Positions 7,201-15,469 of a DNA stretch of 49,732 nucleotides are shown piece after piece. A model generated the notes under the pieces. That model was not told the origin of the DNA. It worked only from the letters and a program-made list of their open reading frames with translations, and did not search any database. The stretch is from a virus. The stretch spans positions 1 through 49,732 of IMG/VR virus record IMGVR_UViG_3300047157_000135; one strand, written 5' to 3'. The position numbers and the translations under genes are program-made. Every line of letters starts with the position of its first letter. The stretch's first letter is position 1.

Positions 7201-7610
7201 GACTGGGTGTTTGTTTTAGAACAGGGAGTACACCGGCGCAAACAGGTAAATTAAATTCAAGTGGTACTTTTACAGTGTCGGGGGATATTGTAGCCTATGG
7301 TTCACCATCAGATATTAGATTAAAAGAAAATATTAAACCAATTGAATCAGCTTTAGATAAAGCAATGAAATTACAAGGTGTAACTTTTAATTGGAAAAAT
7401 AAATCAGAAGATATACTCGACATAAAAGAAGATATAGGATTTATAGCTCAAGACGTTCAGAAAGTTTTACCAGAACTTGTTAGAGAAAATGATAACGGTA
7501 TGCTATCAATGAGACATCAAGGTATAACACCAATATTACTTGAAGCTATAAAAGAATTAAAGGCAGAAATAGAGGAATTAAAGTCGAATAAATGTAATTG
7601 TAATAAGTAA
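4202..7610 (+). CDS. Tail fibre with S74 chaperone, one frame break
   Basis: About 1,135 residues if one frame break is repaired. The body is Thr/Asn/Gly-rich with repeats of the TNTQLSTETVQDIVG and TADGTWEVP kind, typical of beta-rich fibre shafts. The C-terminus, from SDIRLKENIKPI to the end, is a peptidase S74 intramolecular chaperone domain (Ser followed by Asp, then Arg-x-Lys), which trimerises the fibre and cuts itself off. It ends in a coiled coil (ELKAEIEELK). The first frame stops at 7219; the second frame is open from 7125. The break is at GGGCCC (7184-7189), where one extra C explains it: without it the reading is HGPTISGLGVCFRTGS. Confidence 0.75.
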
Positions 7611-8722
7611 TGGCATTACCAATAAATGGACCAATGTCCGCTACCGCAATAAACCTTGAAGCATCAAGAGTTGGATCTACAACTGGACCTTTAGCTGGAA
7701 CAGTTGGAACCACACCTACAGCTGTTTCGTTTGTAGGTTTGTATGCTAATTCAACGCCAGTATTTCCACCAATGAATGTTACGCCTTCTTATAAGTATTC
7801 TGATTTTTACGGTAGAACATTTGTTGCAGGAACAAGTCCTTGGTGGATAATAAACACTACTTATTCAGCCGGATTAAATGGTAAAAAATATACAACTAGT
7901 GGAAGTAATATAGTCCCTAACAATAGTGATACATTAACTACATCTGTTAGATTAGGACCTACTTATGAATGGTCAGCGACTGGTATTTTAACAATAAATG
8001 ATAATGAAGATTTAATAATAGTTGGTGGTGCATACTCTACATCAACTACTAGGTATTATCCTGTTTGGCAACAATATTTAAGATCGTTTTATACAAGTTC
8101 TATAACTAATTCTTTTAGAGGTATGTCAGATAATGGACATTTTATAGATTATGCTGGTACTATTAATCACGTTGCTGCTGATGCTATTTATTTAATGGAT
8201 GAAAATACGAAGATTTTTTGGTTAGATCAAGAATTTGCAACAACAGGGGACGATGGTGCTGTTGATATAAGAAGATATGGTGTTTTTTCTATAAACACAT
8301 CTACTTACGCAAGTAAAACATATCCAAAGCTTTGGCAGTATACAGGTTGGACTAGGCAAATAGATGATCCTACCCAACAACAAGGTTATCATTATTCTCA
8401 ACCTAGAGCTACTTCATTGTCTAATACTTATTTAAATATATTTAGAAGCCCTAGTAATCAATTAGATGATGATATAATTAATATATATGTTGTTAATCAA
8501 ATTAAAAATGAAAATCTAGCTAATGATAGAGAATGGAATGGAGGTATAACTAAAATAGAGTATGATAAAACAACTGCTACGGGTACTTCGGTTGCTTTAG
8601 ATTCCCCAACATTTAAAGTTTGGCAAATAAACAAAGGTGTAGGAACTGGAACAACAATGCCTAATTCAAACCATACAACATTTAATGATATATGTTCAAG
8701 TACTTCTTATGATCCGAGATAA
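7610..8722 (+). CDS. Structural or fibre-associated protein (370 aa)
   Basis: A 370-residue protein starting MALPINGPMSATAINLEASR. The ATG overlaps the stop of the S74 fibre by one base (TAATG), so the two are coupled. It is rich in Ser, Thr, Tyr and Asn with few charges and no membrane segment or signal peptide, as in beta-rich receptor-binding or baseplate proteins. The N-terminal region resembles, from memory, an adapter seen in other marine phage tail proteins that begin with a glycine-proline-containing motif and an SDFYG stretch. Function is inferred from position. Confidence 0.6.
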   Translation: MALPINGPMSATAINLEASRVGSTTGPLAGTVGTTPTAVSFVGLYANSTPVFPPMNVTPSYKYSDFYGRTFVAGTSPWWIINTTYSAGLNGKKYTTSGSNIVPNNSDTLTTSVRLGPTYEWSATGILTINDNEDLIIVGGAYSTSTTRYYPVWQQYLRSFYTSSITNSFRGMSDNGHFIDYAGTINHVAADAIYLMDENTKIFWLDQEFATTGDDGAVDIRRYGVFSINTSTYASKTYPKLWQYTGWTRQIDDPTQQQGYHYSQPRATSLSNTYLNIFRSPSNQLDDDIINIYVVNQIKNENLANDREWNGGITKIEYDKTTATGTSVALDSPTFKVWQINKGVGTGTTMPNSNHTTFNDICSSTSYDPR

Positions 8723-8739
8723 TATTTAAATAAAAAACT

Positions 8740-9657
8740 ATGAGTGATGTAACATTACACGCGGCTGGAACGTGTTTCCCACCCATACCATTAAGCAATC
8801 CTGTTGCTCCACAAAAATTTAGTGTAGGTCATATAGTTCAATTTGATCCAGATTTAACTTTTGAAAAATATTATGATACATATATAAAAACAACTGCATC
8901 TATAACAAGCCCTAATTATAACGCATGTTTTCAAGGTATTGCTAGTAATGGTAGTAATTTAGCGGCTTGCGGAGGACGAACTAGAGGTTGGAATAACTGG
9001 ATAGAGTATTCAACTTTTTTAGTTTGTTATAACCAAGATTCAGGTGGCGATTTAGGTTCGGTTAAATGGTGGAAAACAATTGAATTAAATGGACTTCCTA
9101 ATATTTGGCAGTTTGTTGTAGTGGATAGTGATTATGTATATGTTGCAACCCAAAATCAAACAATTAATTTAGCCCCATTAAATAACCCAGCAAGATCAAG
9201 AACAACTGGAACAGCCGGGGTAGCGGTTATAATGAAATTTGCTATTTCAGATGGATCTGTTCAATGGGCTAAAAAATATACTTTAGGAACTTTTGGTGTT
9301 AGCAAAGGGTTTACTAGTTTAAAACTGGTTGGTGACGTGCTCTACGCTTCTTTTTCTGTTTCAAACACAACAGGAGGTTTAGACTATATAAAAGTAGATC
9401 CTTCAAACGGTTTTGTTACACAGCAGTCGTCTATTGTTACAACAGCTACAATGACTTCAGGAAATCAATCAGGTCAATATCAAATACAAACAACTGATAT
9501 AAATGGAAACAATCTAGCCCTTGTGTTTAACGACTCTACGGCTAATTATTCAGTTACAGTAGCTAATACAACATTAGATGCAACAAGTCTTTCAACAGCT
9601 GTTTCTGATCAAGTTGAAATTAGAGCAAATACAAATAGTACACAAAGATACGATTAA
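8740..9657 (+). CDS. Probable tail or appendage protein (305 aa)
   Basis: A 305-residue protein starting MSDVTLHAAGTCFPPIPLSN. The middle carries repeated aromatic/Gly strands such as SDYVYVATQNQTINL and VGDVLYASFSVSNTTGG, a pattern seen in beta-propeller-like or carbohydrate-binding tail proteins. No catalytic motif is visible. It follows the 370-residue protein by 17 bases in the same fibre block. Family not named; role inferred from context. Confidence 0.5.
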   Translation: MSDVTLHAAGTCFPPIPLSNPVAPQKFSVGHIVQFDPDLTFEKYYDTYIKTTASITSPNYNACFQGIASNGSNLAACGGRTRGWNNWIEYSTFLVCYNQDSGGDLGSVKWWKTIELNGLPNIWQFVVVDSDYVYVATQNQTINLAPLNNPARSRTTGTAGVAVIMKFAISDGSVQWAKKYTLGTFGVSKGFTSLKLVGDVLYASFSVSNTTGGLDYIKVDPSNGFVTQQSSIVTTATMTSGNQSGQYQIQTTDINGNNLALVFNDSTANYSVTVANTTLDATSLSTAVSDQVEIRANTNSTQRYD

Positions 9658-9675
9658 TAAATTAAAACAATAAAA

Positions 9676-9729
9676 ATGGCAATTACTTACAAATGGGTAA
9701 CTACGCCATCTCCGTCCTGGCAGGGCTAA
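9676..9729 (+). pseudogene. Truncated copy of the MAITY-type gene
   Basis: The ATG at 9676 opens MAITYKWVTTPSPSWQG and then stops. The first codons and leader resemble the intact gene at 24117 (MAITYTWAIT). Skipping one base near 9727 would extend it by only about nine residues. It is either a decayed paralogue or a very short peptide. The 145-base stretch around it (9658-9802) contains nothing else I can support. Confidence 0.35.
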
Positions 9730-9802
9730 GCTGCAAGTTGCCCAGCGTTCTAATTAAAATACCTAACAACCACGTGATTATAGTATCATAAGACCAAAAC
9801 CA

Positions 9803-10099
9803 ATGACTTATTTTTACAAAACCTATTCCTGGGGGAACAACAGTACTCAAGGAATATCCGAAGAAACCAGAACTCTTTGGGAGCACATCGCTAAAAAAGA
9901 AAACTGGCGAATTGTTCAACTACCTAATGGATTTTTCCAAGCCGAATACAAAGATCTAAGTGAAGAAGAAAAATGGATCGATGTTACAAGGCGTGAAACT
10001 TTAGAAAGCTGTGAGGCAGCGATTGATGGAAGCATTAGTCATTACTCTAAAAAGCTTGAATTTTTAAAAGGACCTAAAGTTGTGAAAACATTCAAATAA
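9803..10099 (+). CDS. Conserved-looking hypothetical protein (98 aa)
   Basis: A 98-residue soluble protein starting MTYFYKTYSWGNNSTQGIS, with a Trp-rich alpha/beta N-terminal half and a helical C-terminal half (RRETLESCEAAIDGSISHY). It stands alone between the fibre block and the chaperonin genes, 23 bases upstream of groEL. I believe similar proteins occur in other marine phages, but I cannot name the family or a function. Confidence 0.6.
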   Translation: MTYFYKTYSWGNNSTQGISEETRTLWEHIAKKENWRIVQLPNGFFQAEYKDLSEEEKWIDVTRRETLESCEAAIDGSISHYSKKLEFLKGPKVVKTFK

Positions 10100-10122
10100 C
10101 CACTTACAATAAATTTAATTAA

Positions 10123-11689
10123 ATGGAATATAATAACCCAAGTGAGATAGTAAAAGATTTATCCTTCGGGATAGATGCAAGAACAAAAATAATGACAGGT
10201 GTTGAAAAATTAACTCAAGCAGTTAAATCAACCCTTGGTGCTTCTGGTAAATGTGTAATTTACGAGGACGCTCTCGGAAGACCGGTGATAACAAAAGACG
10301 GAGTAACCGTTGCGGAAAGCGTAGTCTTAATTGACCCGGTCGAAAATATGGGAGCAACCTTAATAAAGGAAGCAGCTAAAAACACAGTGAAAGAAGCAGG
10401 TGACGGTACCACTACGGCAACCGTCCTTGCTCATTCATTATTGAATTTAGCTAAAAAAAAGAAGATTTTACAAATAATATAAGAAGCATAAAAAACGGTA
10501 TTGAAAATGGTTTACAAAAAGTAAATCATTACTTAGATGAAGCTGCGGTTGAAGTCGAAGGTGATATGTTAGAAAATGTAAGTAGTATTAGCTGTAACAA
10601 TGATAAAGAACTCGGCAAGATAATATCGCAAGCCTATTCGAAAGTGGGTAAAGACGGCGTCGTCTTAATGGAAGAGTCTGAGACCGAAAAAACAAATGTT
10701 GAATTTGTTGAAGGCACACAGATAGAGTGCGGACTCAAATCGCCATACTTTGTAACCGACAAGGATAAAGGAAAAGCAGAACTAGAAAAACCGTACGTAA
10801 TGATAGTTTCTTCTCCAATCCCAAACATTCGTAAGATTCAGAATGTACTAGAGTTTGTTATAAAAGAAAAAAGAAGTTTGCTTATCGTAGCGACCGTAGA
10901 ACAGCAGCCATTAGCAGCATTGCTAGCAAATAAAGTTAAAGGCAATATAAAAGTCAATGTAATTGATCTCCCTGGATTCGGACCTACTAAGCAAGACACA
11001 ACTGAAGATCTTGCGATACTTACCGGTGCTAAAGTAATAAACGAAGAGCTTAGGTGATGATTTAGATTTAATTGAGCCTGATATATTAGGTGAAGCAATT
11101 AAAGCTGTTACAGATGATAAAAACACTGTATTAACAATCAAAGATCAAGGTCTGTATTAAACGAAAGAATAGAGTTAGTTGAAAGCAAAGTTAAAGATGA
11201 AAAAAATCCATTCTTTAAGAAAAGACTACAACAAAGACTAGCGATGTTAAATGGATATGTAGCTATTGTAAAAGTAGGTGCTAATTCAAAAGTAGAGTTA
11301 AAAGAAAAGAAAGATAGAGTTGAAGATGCAATATATGCAACTAAAGCAGCATTACAAGAAGGTATTGTTCCAGGAGGTGGAGTAGCTTTACTGGATGCAT
11401 CGTATAGCATAATTGTTGCGGATGAAGGTGAATCAATATCTTCTTGAAGCAATAAAATCACCTTACGCTACAATACTTGAGAATGCAAACTTAGAATATA
11501 AAGAGTCTGGCAAGTCGGGTAAAGGAATAAATGTAATCAACCGGTAAAACTGTTGATATGATTAAAGAAGGTGTTATAGATCCGGTACTAGTTACTAAAA
11601 CAGCGCTGAAGAATGCAGTTAGTGTTGTTAATACTATTTTCTCTGCAGATTGTGTAATTAATAATGTTAGGATACATGAAAGCAATTAA
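10123..11689 (+). CDS. groEL: GroEL-type chaperonin (Cpn60), frame broken by indels
   Basis: Reassembling the frames gives about 520 residues of a GroEL homologue, slightly shorter than cellular GroEL and lacking the GGM tail. Visible landmarks are LTQAVKSTLGASGKCVI, TKDGVTVAESV, the ATP-site AGDGTTTATVLA (about 10400), the apical domain to about 11050, KKDRVEDAIYATKAA with the catalytic Asp, and EGIVPGGGVALLD (about 11360). The frame breaks at about 10453-10461 (A8 then G), 11049-11054, 11149-11154, 11436-11446 and 11533-11538. The repaired frame ends SADCVINNVRIHESN at 11689. The protein would fold phage structural proteins; whether this copy is functional depends on whether the indels are real. 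Confidence 0.85.
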
Positions 11690-11934
11690 TTACTACGTAG
11701 TTATAGAGAAGATAAAAGAAGCGCCAAAGAAAGTTGGCTGGCTTAGAACTAACTGAAGATCAAAACAAAGATGTTAGATATTTAAAAGGCAAAGTAATAT
11801 CTGCTGGTAATTTAGTAGAAGGCCTTAATAAAGATGATATAGTTCATTATGATAAAGTAGCCGGTCACGGTATTGAATGGAAAGATCAACTGTATTATGT
11901 ATTGAAACTTGGTGACATAGTGCTTGTGGAATGA
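11676..11934 (+). CDS. groES: GroES-type co-chaperonin (Cpn10), one frame break
   Basis: The ATG at 11676 opens MKAINYYVVIEKIKEAPKKV, overlapping the groEL end by 14 bases. One extra base near 11733-11742 (GTTGGCTGGC) throws the frame; without it the protein continues GGLELTEDQNK and runs to 11934, about 85 residues. The Cpn10 pattern is clear: GKVISAGNLVEG, then DDIVHYDKVAGHGIEW, then the final strand YYVLKLGDIVLVE. It would cap the phage GroEL. The order groEL-groES is the reverse of the usual bacterial operon. Its stop overlaps the next gene start (ATGA). Confidence 0.8.
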
Positions 11935-12371
11935 GAATAAGTACAGATGACATAAAAGATTTAAATTTATTAAAATATTACAGGCTCATTCGTAAATGGG
12001 CCTGTAAAACTTATAATATAAAGGATGCTGATCTTGAATTACTGATCTACTTAGATTGCAAAGATCGATTTACACGTAATGAATTTATTGATGGTGTTTA
12101 CACCTACAGCTGGGACAAAGACAGATGGGAAAGATTAAGAAGAGATGGTTGGATCGATGTTTGGAGAGAACGAAAAGGTAAATTACAAAAATACACAATA
12201 TACAAAACAAGTTTTAAATGTAAGCAATTAATTAAACGAGTGTATCGTATAATGCTTGCAGAAGAAGACTTGCCAACAGGAACAAGAAGTAAATTTTTTA
12301 ATAACAGATCATATACAGATAAAGTTTATAATAAAGCTATAGATGATATGATTAAAGATAAAAACAGATAA
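11931..12371 (+). CDS. Possible winged-helix DNA-binding protein (146 aa)
   Basis: A 146-residue basic protein. An N-terminal helical half (LLKYYRLIRKWACKTYNIKD, ELLIYLDCKDRFTRNEFIDG) is followed by WERLRRDGWIDVWRERKGKLQ and YTIYKTSFKCKQLIKRVY. Alternating helices and a short Trp-rich hairpin resemble a MarR/PadR-like winged helix, hence a possible transcription regulator; this is fold guesswork. The ATG overlaps the groES stop by four bases, so it is translationally coupled to the chaperonin genes. Confidence 0.55.
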   Translation: MRISTDDIKDLNLLKYYRLIRKWACKTYNIKDADLELLIYLDCKDRFTRNEFIDGVYTYSWDKDRWERLRRDGWIDVWRERKGKLQKYTIYKTSFKCKQLIKRVYRIMLAEEDLPTGTRSKFFNNRSYTDKVYNKAIDDMIKDKNR

Positions 12372-12374
12372 ATT

Positions 12375-12716
12375 ATGGGAATTATGAAAATGGGTTCAAA
12401 AGAAAAAAACACCCCCGGACCTTTTAGCGAAAAAGATACTAAGGTAATTAGCAGCATGCCAAACGTGACAGTCGTTGGAAAAAAATTATCATCATCCGAA
12501 AGACTAGAAGCAGGTAAAAAAAGAAAAGCAGCTGGTAAGGAGGTTATAAAGCAAGCTCGTAAAGACAAAAGAGCTGAAAATAAATCAGCACGTAAAGCTG
12601 GTAGAGTAGCTAAAGTAGATGCAAAAAGAAAAGCAGCTAAAGAATCTGGCAATTACAAAAAAGAAGCTAGATTAACAAGAAGACAAGATAGAATGCAAAA
12701 AAGAAAAAAGGAATAA
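12375..12716 (+). CDS. Lysine/arginine-rich protein (113 aa)
   Basis: A 113-residue, extremely basic, helical protein (from about residue 40: ERLEAGKKRKAAGKEVIKQA) starting MGIMKMGSKEKNTPGPFSE. It heads a run of five small basic genes before the holin. The composition fits a DNA-condensing or head-interior protein. No named family is recognised. Confidence 0.6.
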   Translation: MGIMKMGSKEKNTPGPFSEKDTKVISSMPNVTVVGKKLSSSERLEAGKKRKAAGKEVIKQARKDKRAENKSARKAGRVAKVDAKRKAAKESGNYKKEARLTRRQDRMQKRKKE

Positions 12717-12718
12717 TT

Positions 12719-12808
12719 ATGCCAGGAAAAAGTAAAAAAGGTGGTGGGCTTAAAACTAAAAAGTCCTACAAAAAAATGTCGAAGAAAAAATCATACGGAA
12801 AAAAATGA
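12719..12808 (+). CDS. Tiny lysine-rich protein (29 aa)
   Basis: A 29-residue frame starting MPGKSKKGGGLKTKKSYKK, composed almost entirely of Lys, Gly, Ser and Tyr. The stop TGA overlaps the ATG of the next gene (ATGA). It is supported by the coupled arrangement and by composition shared with its neighbours. Confidence 0.45.
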   Translation: MPGKSKKGGGLKTKKSYKKMSKKKSYGKK

Positions 12809-12915
12809 AAAAAAAATTAACTGCTAACCAACTTAGAATAGCTAAAATGGCACCACCATTTAATAAAATTACTGGCGCTGATTTTGCTAAATTAAAAAGG
12901 AAAAAGAAAAAATAG
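12805..12915 (+). CDS. Tiny basic protein (36 aa)
   Basis: A 36-residue frame starting MKKKLTANQLRIAKMAPPFN and continuing KITGADFAKLKRKKKK. I recall the pattern LTA-Q-I-A-APP followed by KITGADF as a recurrent tiny protein in marine phages, without assigned function. It is coupled to the previous gene by an ATGA overlap and sits two bases upstream of the next. Confidence 0.55.
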   Translation: MKKKLTANQLRIAKMAPPFNKITGADFAKLKRKKKK

Positions 12916-12917
12916 TT

Positions 12918-13205
12918 ATGCCAAGTAAAAACGCACCATCAAGAAAAAAATCTTTAGGTTACTATAAAAAAGTAAACAAAAAAGGTGGCACTGGTAAAAA
13001 GGCTGGTGGCGGAATGACTAAAAAAGGTGTAGCTAAATACAGAAAAGATAATCCTGGAAGTAAGCTAAAAACTGCAGTTACAACTCCACCGTCTAAATTA
13101 AAGAAAGGAAGTAAAGCCGCTAAAAGACGTAAATCATTTTGTGCAAGATCAAAAGGGTGGAAATCTGAAAGAGGTAGAGCTGCTAGAAGAAAATGGAATT
13201 GCTAA
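12918..13205 (+). CDS. Basic small protein of DUF6321-like type (95 aa)
   Basis: A 95-residue basic protein. The segment from about residue 34 onward (TKKGVAKYRKDNPGSKLKTA, VTTPPSKLKKGSKAAKRRKS, FCARSKGWKSERG) matches my memory of a domain of unknown function, DUF6321, in marine viruses; the exact number is from memory. Two cysteines at FCARS and the C-terminal WNC are conserved-looking. Likely a DNA-binding or virion-associated protein. Confidence 0.65.
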   Translation: MPSKNAPSRKKSLGYYKKVNKKGGTGKKAGGGMTKKGVAKYRKDNPGSKLKTAVTTPPSKLKKGSKAAKRRKSFCARSKGWKSERGRAARRKWNC

Positions 13206-13370
13206 ATGGAAAGTAGAGGTTTAGGAGATTCAATAGCAAAGTTTACTAAAGCTACAGGTATAAAACGTGTGGTAGATAAAGTTTCAACTGGTTTAAACAT
13301 ACCGTGTGGTTGTGAAGCCAGGCAAAATGCATTGAATAAAATCGTTCCATATAAAATGAAAAAATTATGA
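13206..13370 (+). CDS. Small CGC-motif protein (54 aa)
   Basis: A 54-residue frame starting directly after the upstream stop: MESRGLGDSIAKFTKATGIK, then a cysteine motif PCGCEARQNALNKIVPY. A GLGD-x-I-x-KATGIK start with a CGC motif is, from memory, a recurrent small phage protein of unknown function. The stop overlaps the holin ATG (TTATGA), consistent with coupling to lysis genes. Confidence 0.6.
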   Translation: MESRGLGDSIAKFTKATGIKRVVDKVSTGLNIPCGCEARQNALNKIVPYKMKKL

Positions 13371-13765
13371 GTAAATTATTAGCTAAATTATTTGGAGGAG
13401 CAGCAGGCGGTGTGGTTGAAAAGCTAACCGGTATTGCTGATAAGTTTATTCAGACTAAAGATGAAAAAGCTGCATTTGAAAAAGAAATGACGCAAATATT
13501 TATCCAAGCAGAAGCTGAAATGCAAAAGAACGTTACGGATAGGTGGAAAGCGGATTTAGAGCATGGTAATTGGCTCACACGCTCTGTTAGACCACTTGTT
13601 TTAGTATTTCTAATAGTAACTACAGTTATAATGGTTTTTGTTGATTCTGGATCAATTATTTTTGAGGTAGAAGAAAAATGGACGGATCTTTTACAGCTTG
13701 TTTTAATTACAGTAATTGGCGCATATTTTGGCGGAAGGAGTGTTGAAAAAATAAAGAAAAAATAA
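13367..13765 (+). CDS. Holin, three-transmembrane-segment (Holin_3TMs) type
   Basis: A 132-residue protein. Residues 1-40 form an amphipathic region ending in an acidic/basic helix (TKDEKAAFEKEMTQIFIQAE), followed by W-R-ADLEHGNWLTRSVRPLVL and two strong hydrophobic segments (VRPLVLVFLIVTTVIMVFVD; DLLQLVLITVIGAYFGG). The WLTR-x-RPLVL motif and the terminal GAYFGGRSVEKIK are characteristic of the Holin_3TMs family. It would open holes in the inner membrane at lysis. No endolysin was recognised nearby. Confidence 0.8.
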   Translation: MSKLLAKLFGGAAGGVVEKLTGIADKFIQTKDEKAAFEKEMTQIFIQAEAEMQKNVTDRWKADLEHGNWLTRSVRPLVLVFLIVTTVIMVFVDSGSIIFEVEEKWTDLLQLVLITVIGAYFGGRSVEKIKKK

Positions 13766-14443
13766 ATGGCAAGAATTGGTAGTTATAATGTAGACACAGA
13801 TGTTTCTAAGAATGATTTACTTATTGGAACAGATTCTTCTTCAGGAACAAAGAATTTTAAAATACAAAGCATTGCTAATTTTTTAAATAATTCAAGTCTT
13901 ATAAATGTTAACGGTCAAGTTATTTATAAATATTCATCTGAATTTGGGCCTGGGGTTTTTAGTTTAGTTTCTGGGGGACCTGCGTTTAGCAGTATTACTC
14001 AATTAAAATTTCATCATTTGAACAGTAATCAAGATGATATTTCTCAATATTTAAATTATTTTAATGGATTATTTGTTTTATTAACACAAACAGACGATCC
14101 CAACACTTTTGCACAATATTCAGCAACAGTATCCTCTAACACGGCTAATCAAGCAGATTTTTTTTTAGATTTTAGAGAAGGCAATGGTTCTTTAATAGAG
14201 GGTAAATACTATGCTTTATCTTATTCACCTAAAGGCCAAACTGATAAAAACTTTACGTCTAATAATATAAATTTTTCGTCGGGTGTTGAAATTACTATAG
14301 ATCATGATTTAAATAAATTTCCATCAGTCACAACTGTAGATTCAGGAGGATCACAAGTTGTTGGTGATATTCAACATATAGATTTAAACACATTCAAAAT
14401 AACTTTCAAAGCTTCTTTTCAAGGAAAAGTATACGCAAACTAA
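13766..14443 (+). CDS. Tail-fibre-like structural protein (225 aa)
   Basis: A 225-residue protein whose ATG directly abuts the holin stop. Its N-terminus, MARIGSYNVDTDVSKNDLLI followed by GTDSSSGTKNFKIQSIANFL, parallels the N-terminus of the S74 fibre at 4202 (MARLSTYLNDNSISGEDLLA, then TKNFKIKDLTEYI), so the two share an attachment domain. The C-terminal part (GVEITIDHDLNKFPSVTTV) is a beta-rich end domain. Probably a short fibre or adapter in the fibre assembly. Confidence 0.65.
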   Translation: MARIGSYNVDTDVSKNDLLIGTDSSSGTKNFKIQSIANFLNNSSLINVNGQVIYKYSSEFGPGVFSLVSGGPAFSSITQLKFHHLNSNQDDISQYLNYFNGLFVLLTQTDDPNTFAQYSATVSSNTANQADFFLDFREGNGSLIEGKYYALSYSPKGQTDKNFTSNNINFSSGVEITIDHDLNKFPSVTTVDSGGSQVVGDIQHIDLNTFKITFKASFQGKVYAN

Positions 14444-14449
14444 TAAACT

Positions 14450-15454
14450 ATGGCACTTTCATATTTAACAGACATTAATTTAAACAAAAACGAATTACAA
14501 AATGCAGTAGTTCAGAAACTTGCTGCCGCACCATCATCACCCGCAGAGGGACAAATATATTACGACAGTACGGTTGGCGATAAATCAATTCATGTATATA
14601 ACGGATCATCTTGGGTTTCTGTTGGTGGGGACATAACTGGGGTTAACATAACAGCTGGAACTGGTTTAACTGGTTCAGTAAGCACAACAGGTGGACAACA
14701 TACTCAAACTATTAATTTAGAAGATACATCAACAGATTTAACTTCAACAAATAGTGGTCAATACGGATCTTCGTCGGCAATACCAGTTATAACAGTAGAT
14801 AGACAAGGTAGATTAACAGCCGTGAGCACTGCTTCTATAACAACTACATTAACAGTAGACGGCGATAGTACGACTTCAGATGTTGCTTTAGCAACTGATG
14901 ATTTAAAAATCTTAGGTACATCTAACGAAATAGAAACTGCTGCTTCTAAATCTGGCACAGATGTAACATTACAAATTGGTTTACCAAATGATGTTACAAT
15001 TGGAAACAATCTGACGGTAACTAACGATGTTATTGTTTCTGGAAATTTACAAGTTACAGGAACAACAACAACTAACAACGTAGAAACTGTAAGTACATCA
15101 AATGGTGTAATTTTTGAAGGTAATGCGGCTGACGCAAACGAACTTACTTTATTAGCGGGAGCGGTAACTGCAGACAGAACAGTAACTTTACCGGATGCTA
15201 CAGGCACAGTTGCTTTAACGACTGATATAACAGGTAGATTGCATACTGCATCTATTGGTGACGGATCAGCAACTTCAATAGCAGTGTCGCATAATTTAGG
15301 AACTAGAGATGTTATTGTTCAATTATATGATGCTAGCTCTTACGATACAGTTATGGCTGATGTAGTTAGAACAGACGCAAACACAGTAACGGTTGATTTT
15401 GCAGTAGCACCCGCAACAAATGACATTAAAGTTCTTATTACTAAAATAGGATAA
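14450..15454 (+). CDS. Tail fibre protein (334 aa)
   Basis: A 334-residue Thr/Val/Asn-rich protein starting MALSYLTDINLNKNELQNAV. It contains EGQIYYDSTVGDKSIHVYNG, a recurrent phage fibre motif, beta-repeat shaft sequence (TTTNNVETVSTSNGVIFEG) and a C-terminal domain (TSIAVSHNLGTRDVIVQLYD, ending NDIKVLITKIG) like receptor-facing tips of other phage fibres. No chaperone domain. It sits between the 225-residue protein and the first giant S74 fibre. Confidence 0.7.
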   Translation: MALSYLTDINLNKNELQNAVVQKLAAAPSSPAEGQIYYDSTVGDKSIHVYNGSSWVSVGGDITGVNITAGTGLTGSVSTTGGQHTQTINLEDTSTDLTSTNSGQYGSSSAIPVITVDRQGRLTAVSTASITTTLTVDGDSTTSDVALATDDLKILGTSNEIETAASKSGTDVTLQIGLPNDVTIGNNLTVTNDVIVSGNLQVTGTTTTNNVETVSTSNGVIFEGNAADANELTLLAGAVTADRTVTLPDATGTVALTTDITGRLHTASIGDGSATSIAVSHNLGTRDVIVQLYDASSYDTVMADVVRTDANTVTVDFAVAPATNDIKVLITKIG

Positions 15455-15469
15455 TATTAAATATAATAC

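Noticed and set aside
10453-10461. A AAA AAG slippery heptamer in groEL, as in dnaX
   Set aside because: The phase is right for a -1 shift and would join the GroEL halves, but at least four further breaks follow in the same gene with no slip signals, so homopolymer indels explain the set more simply.
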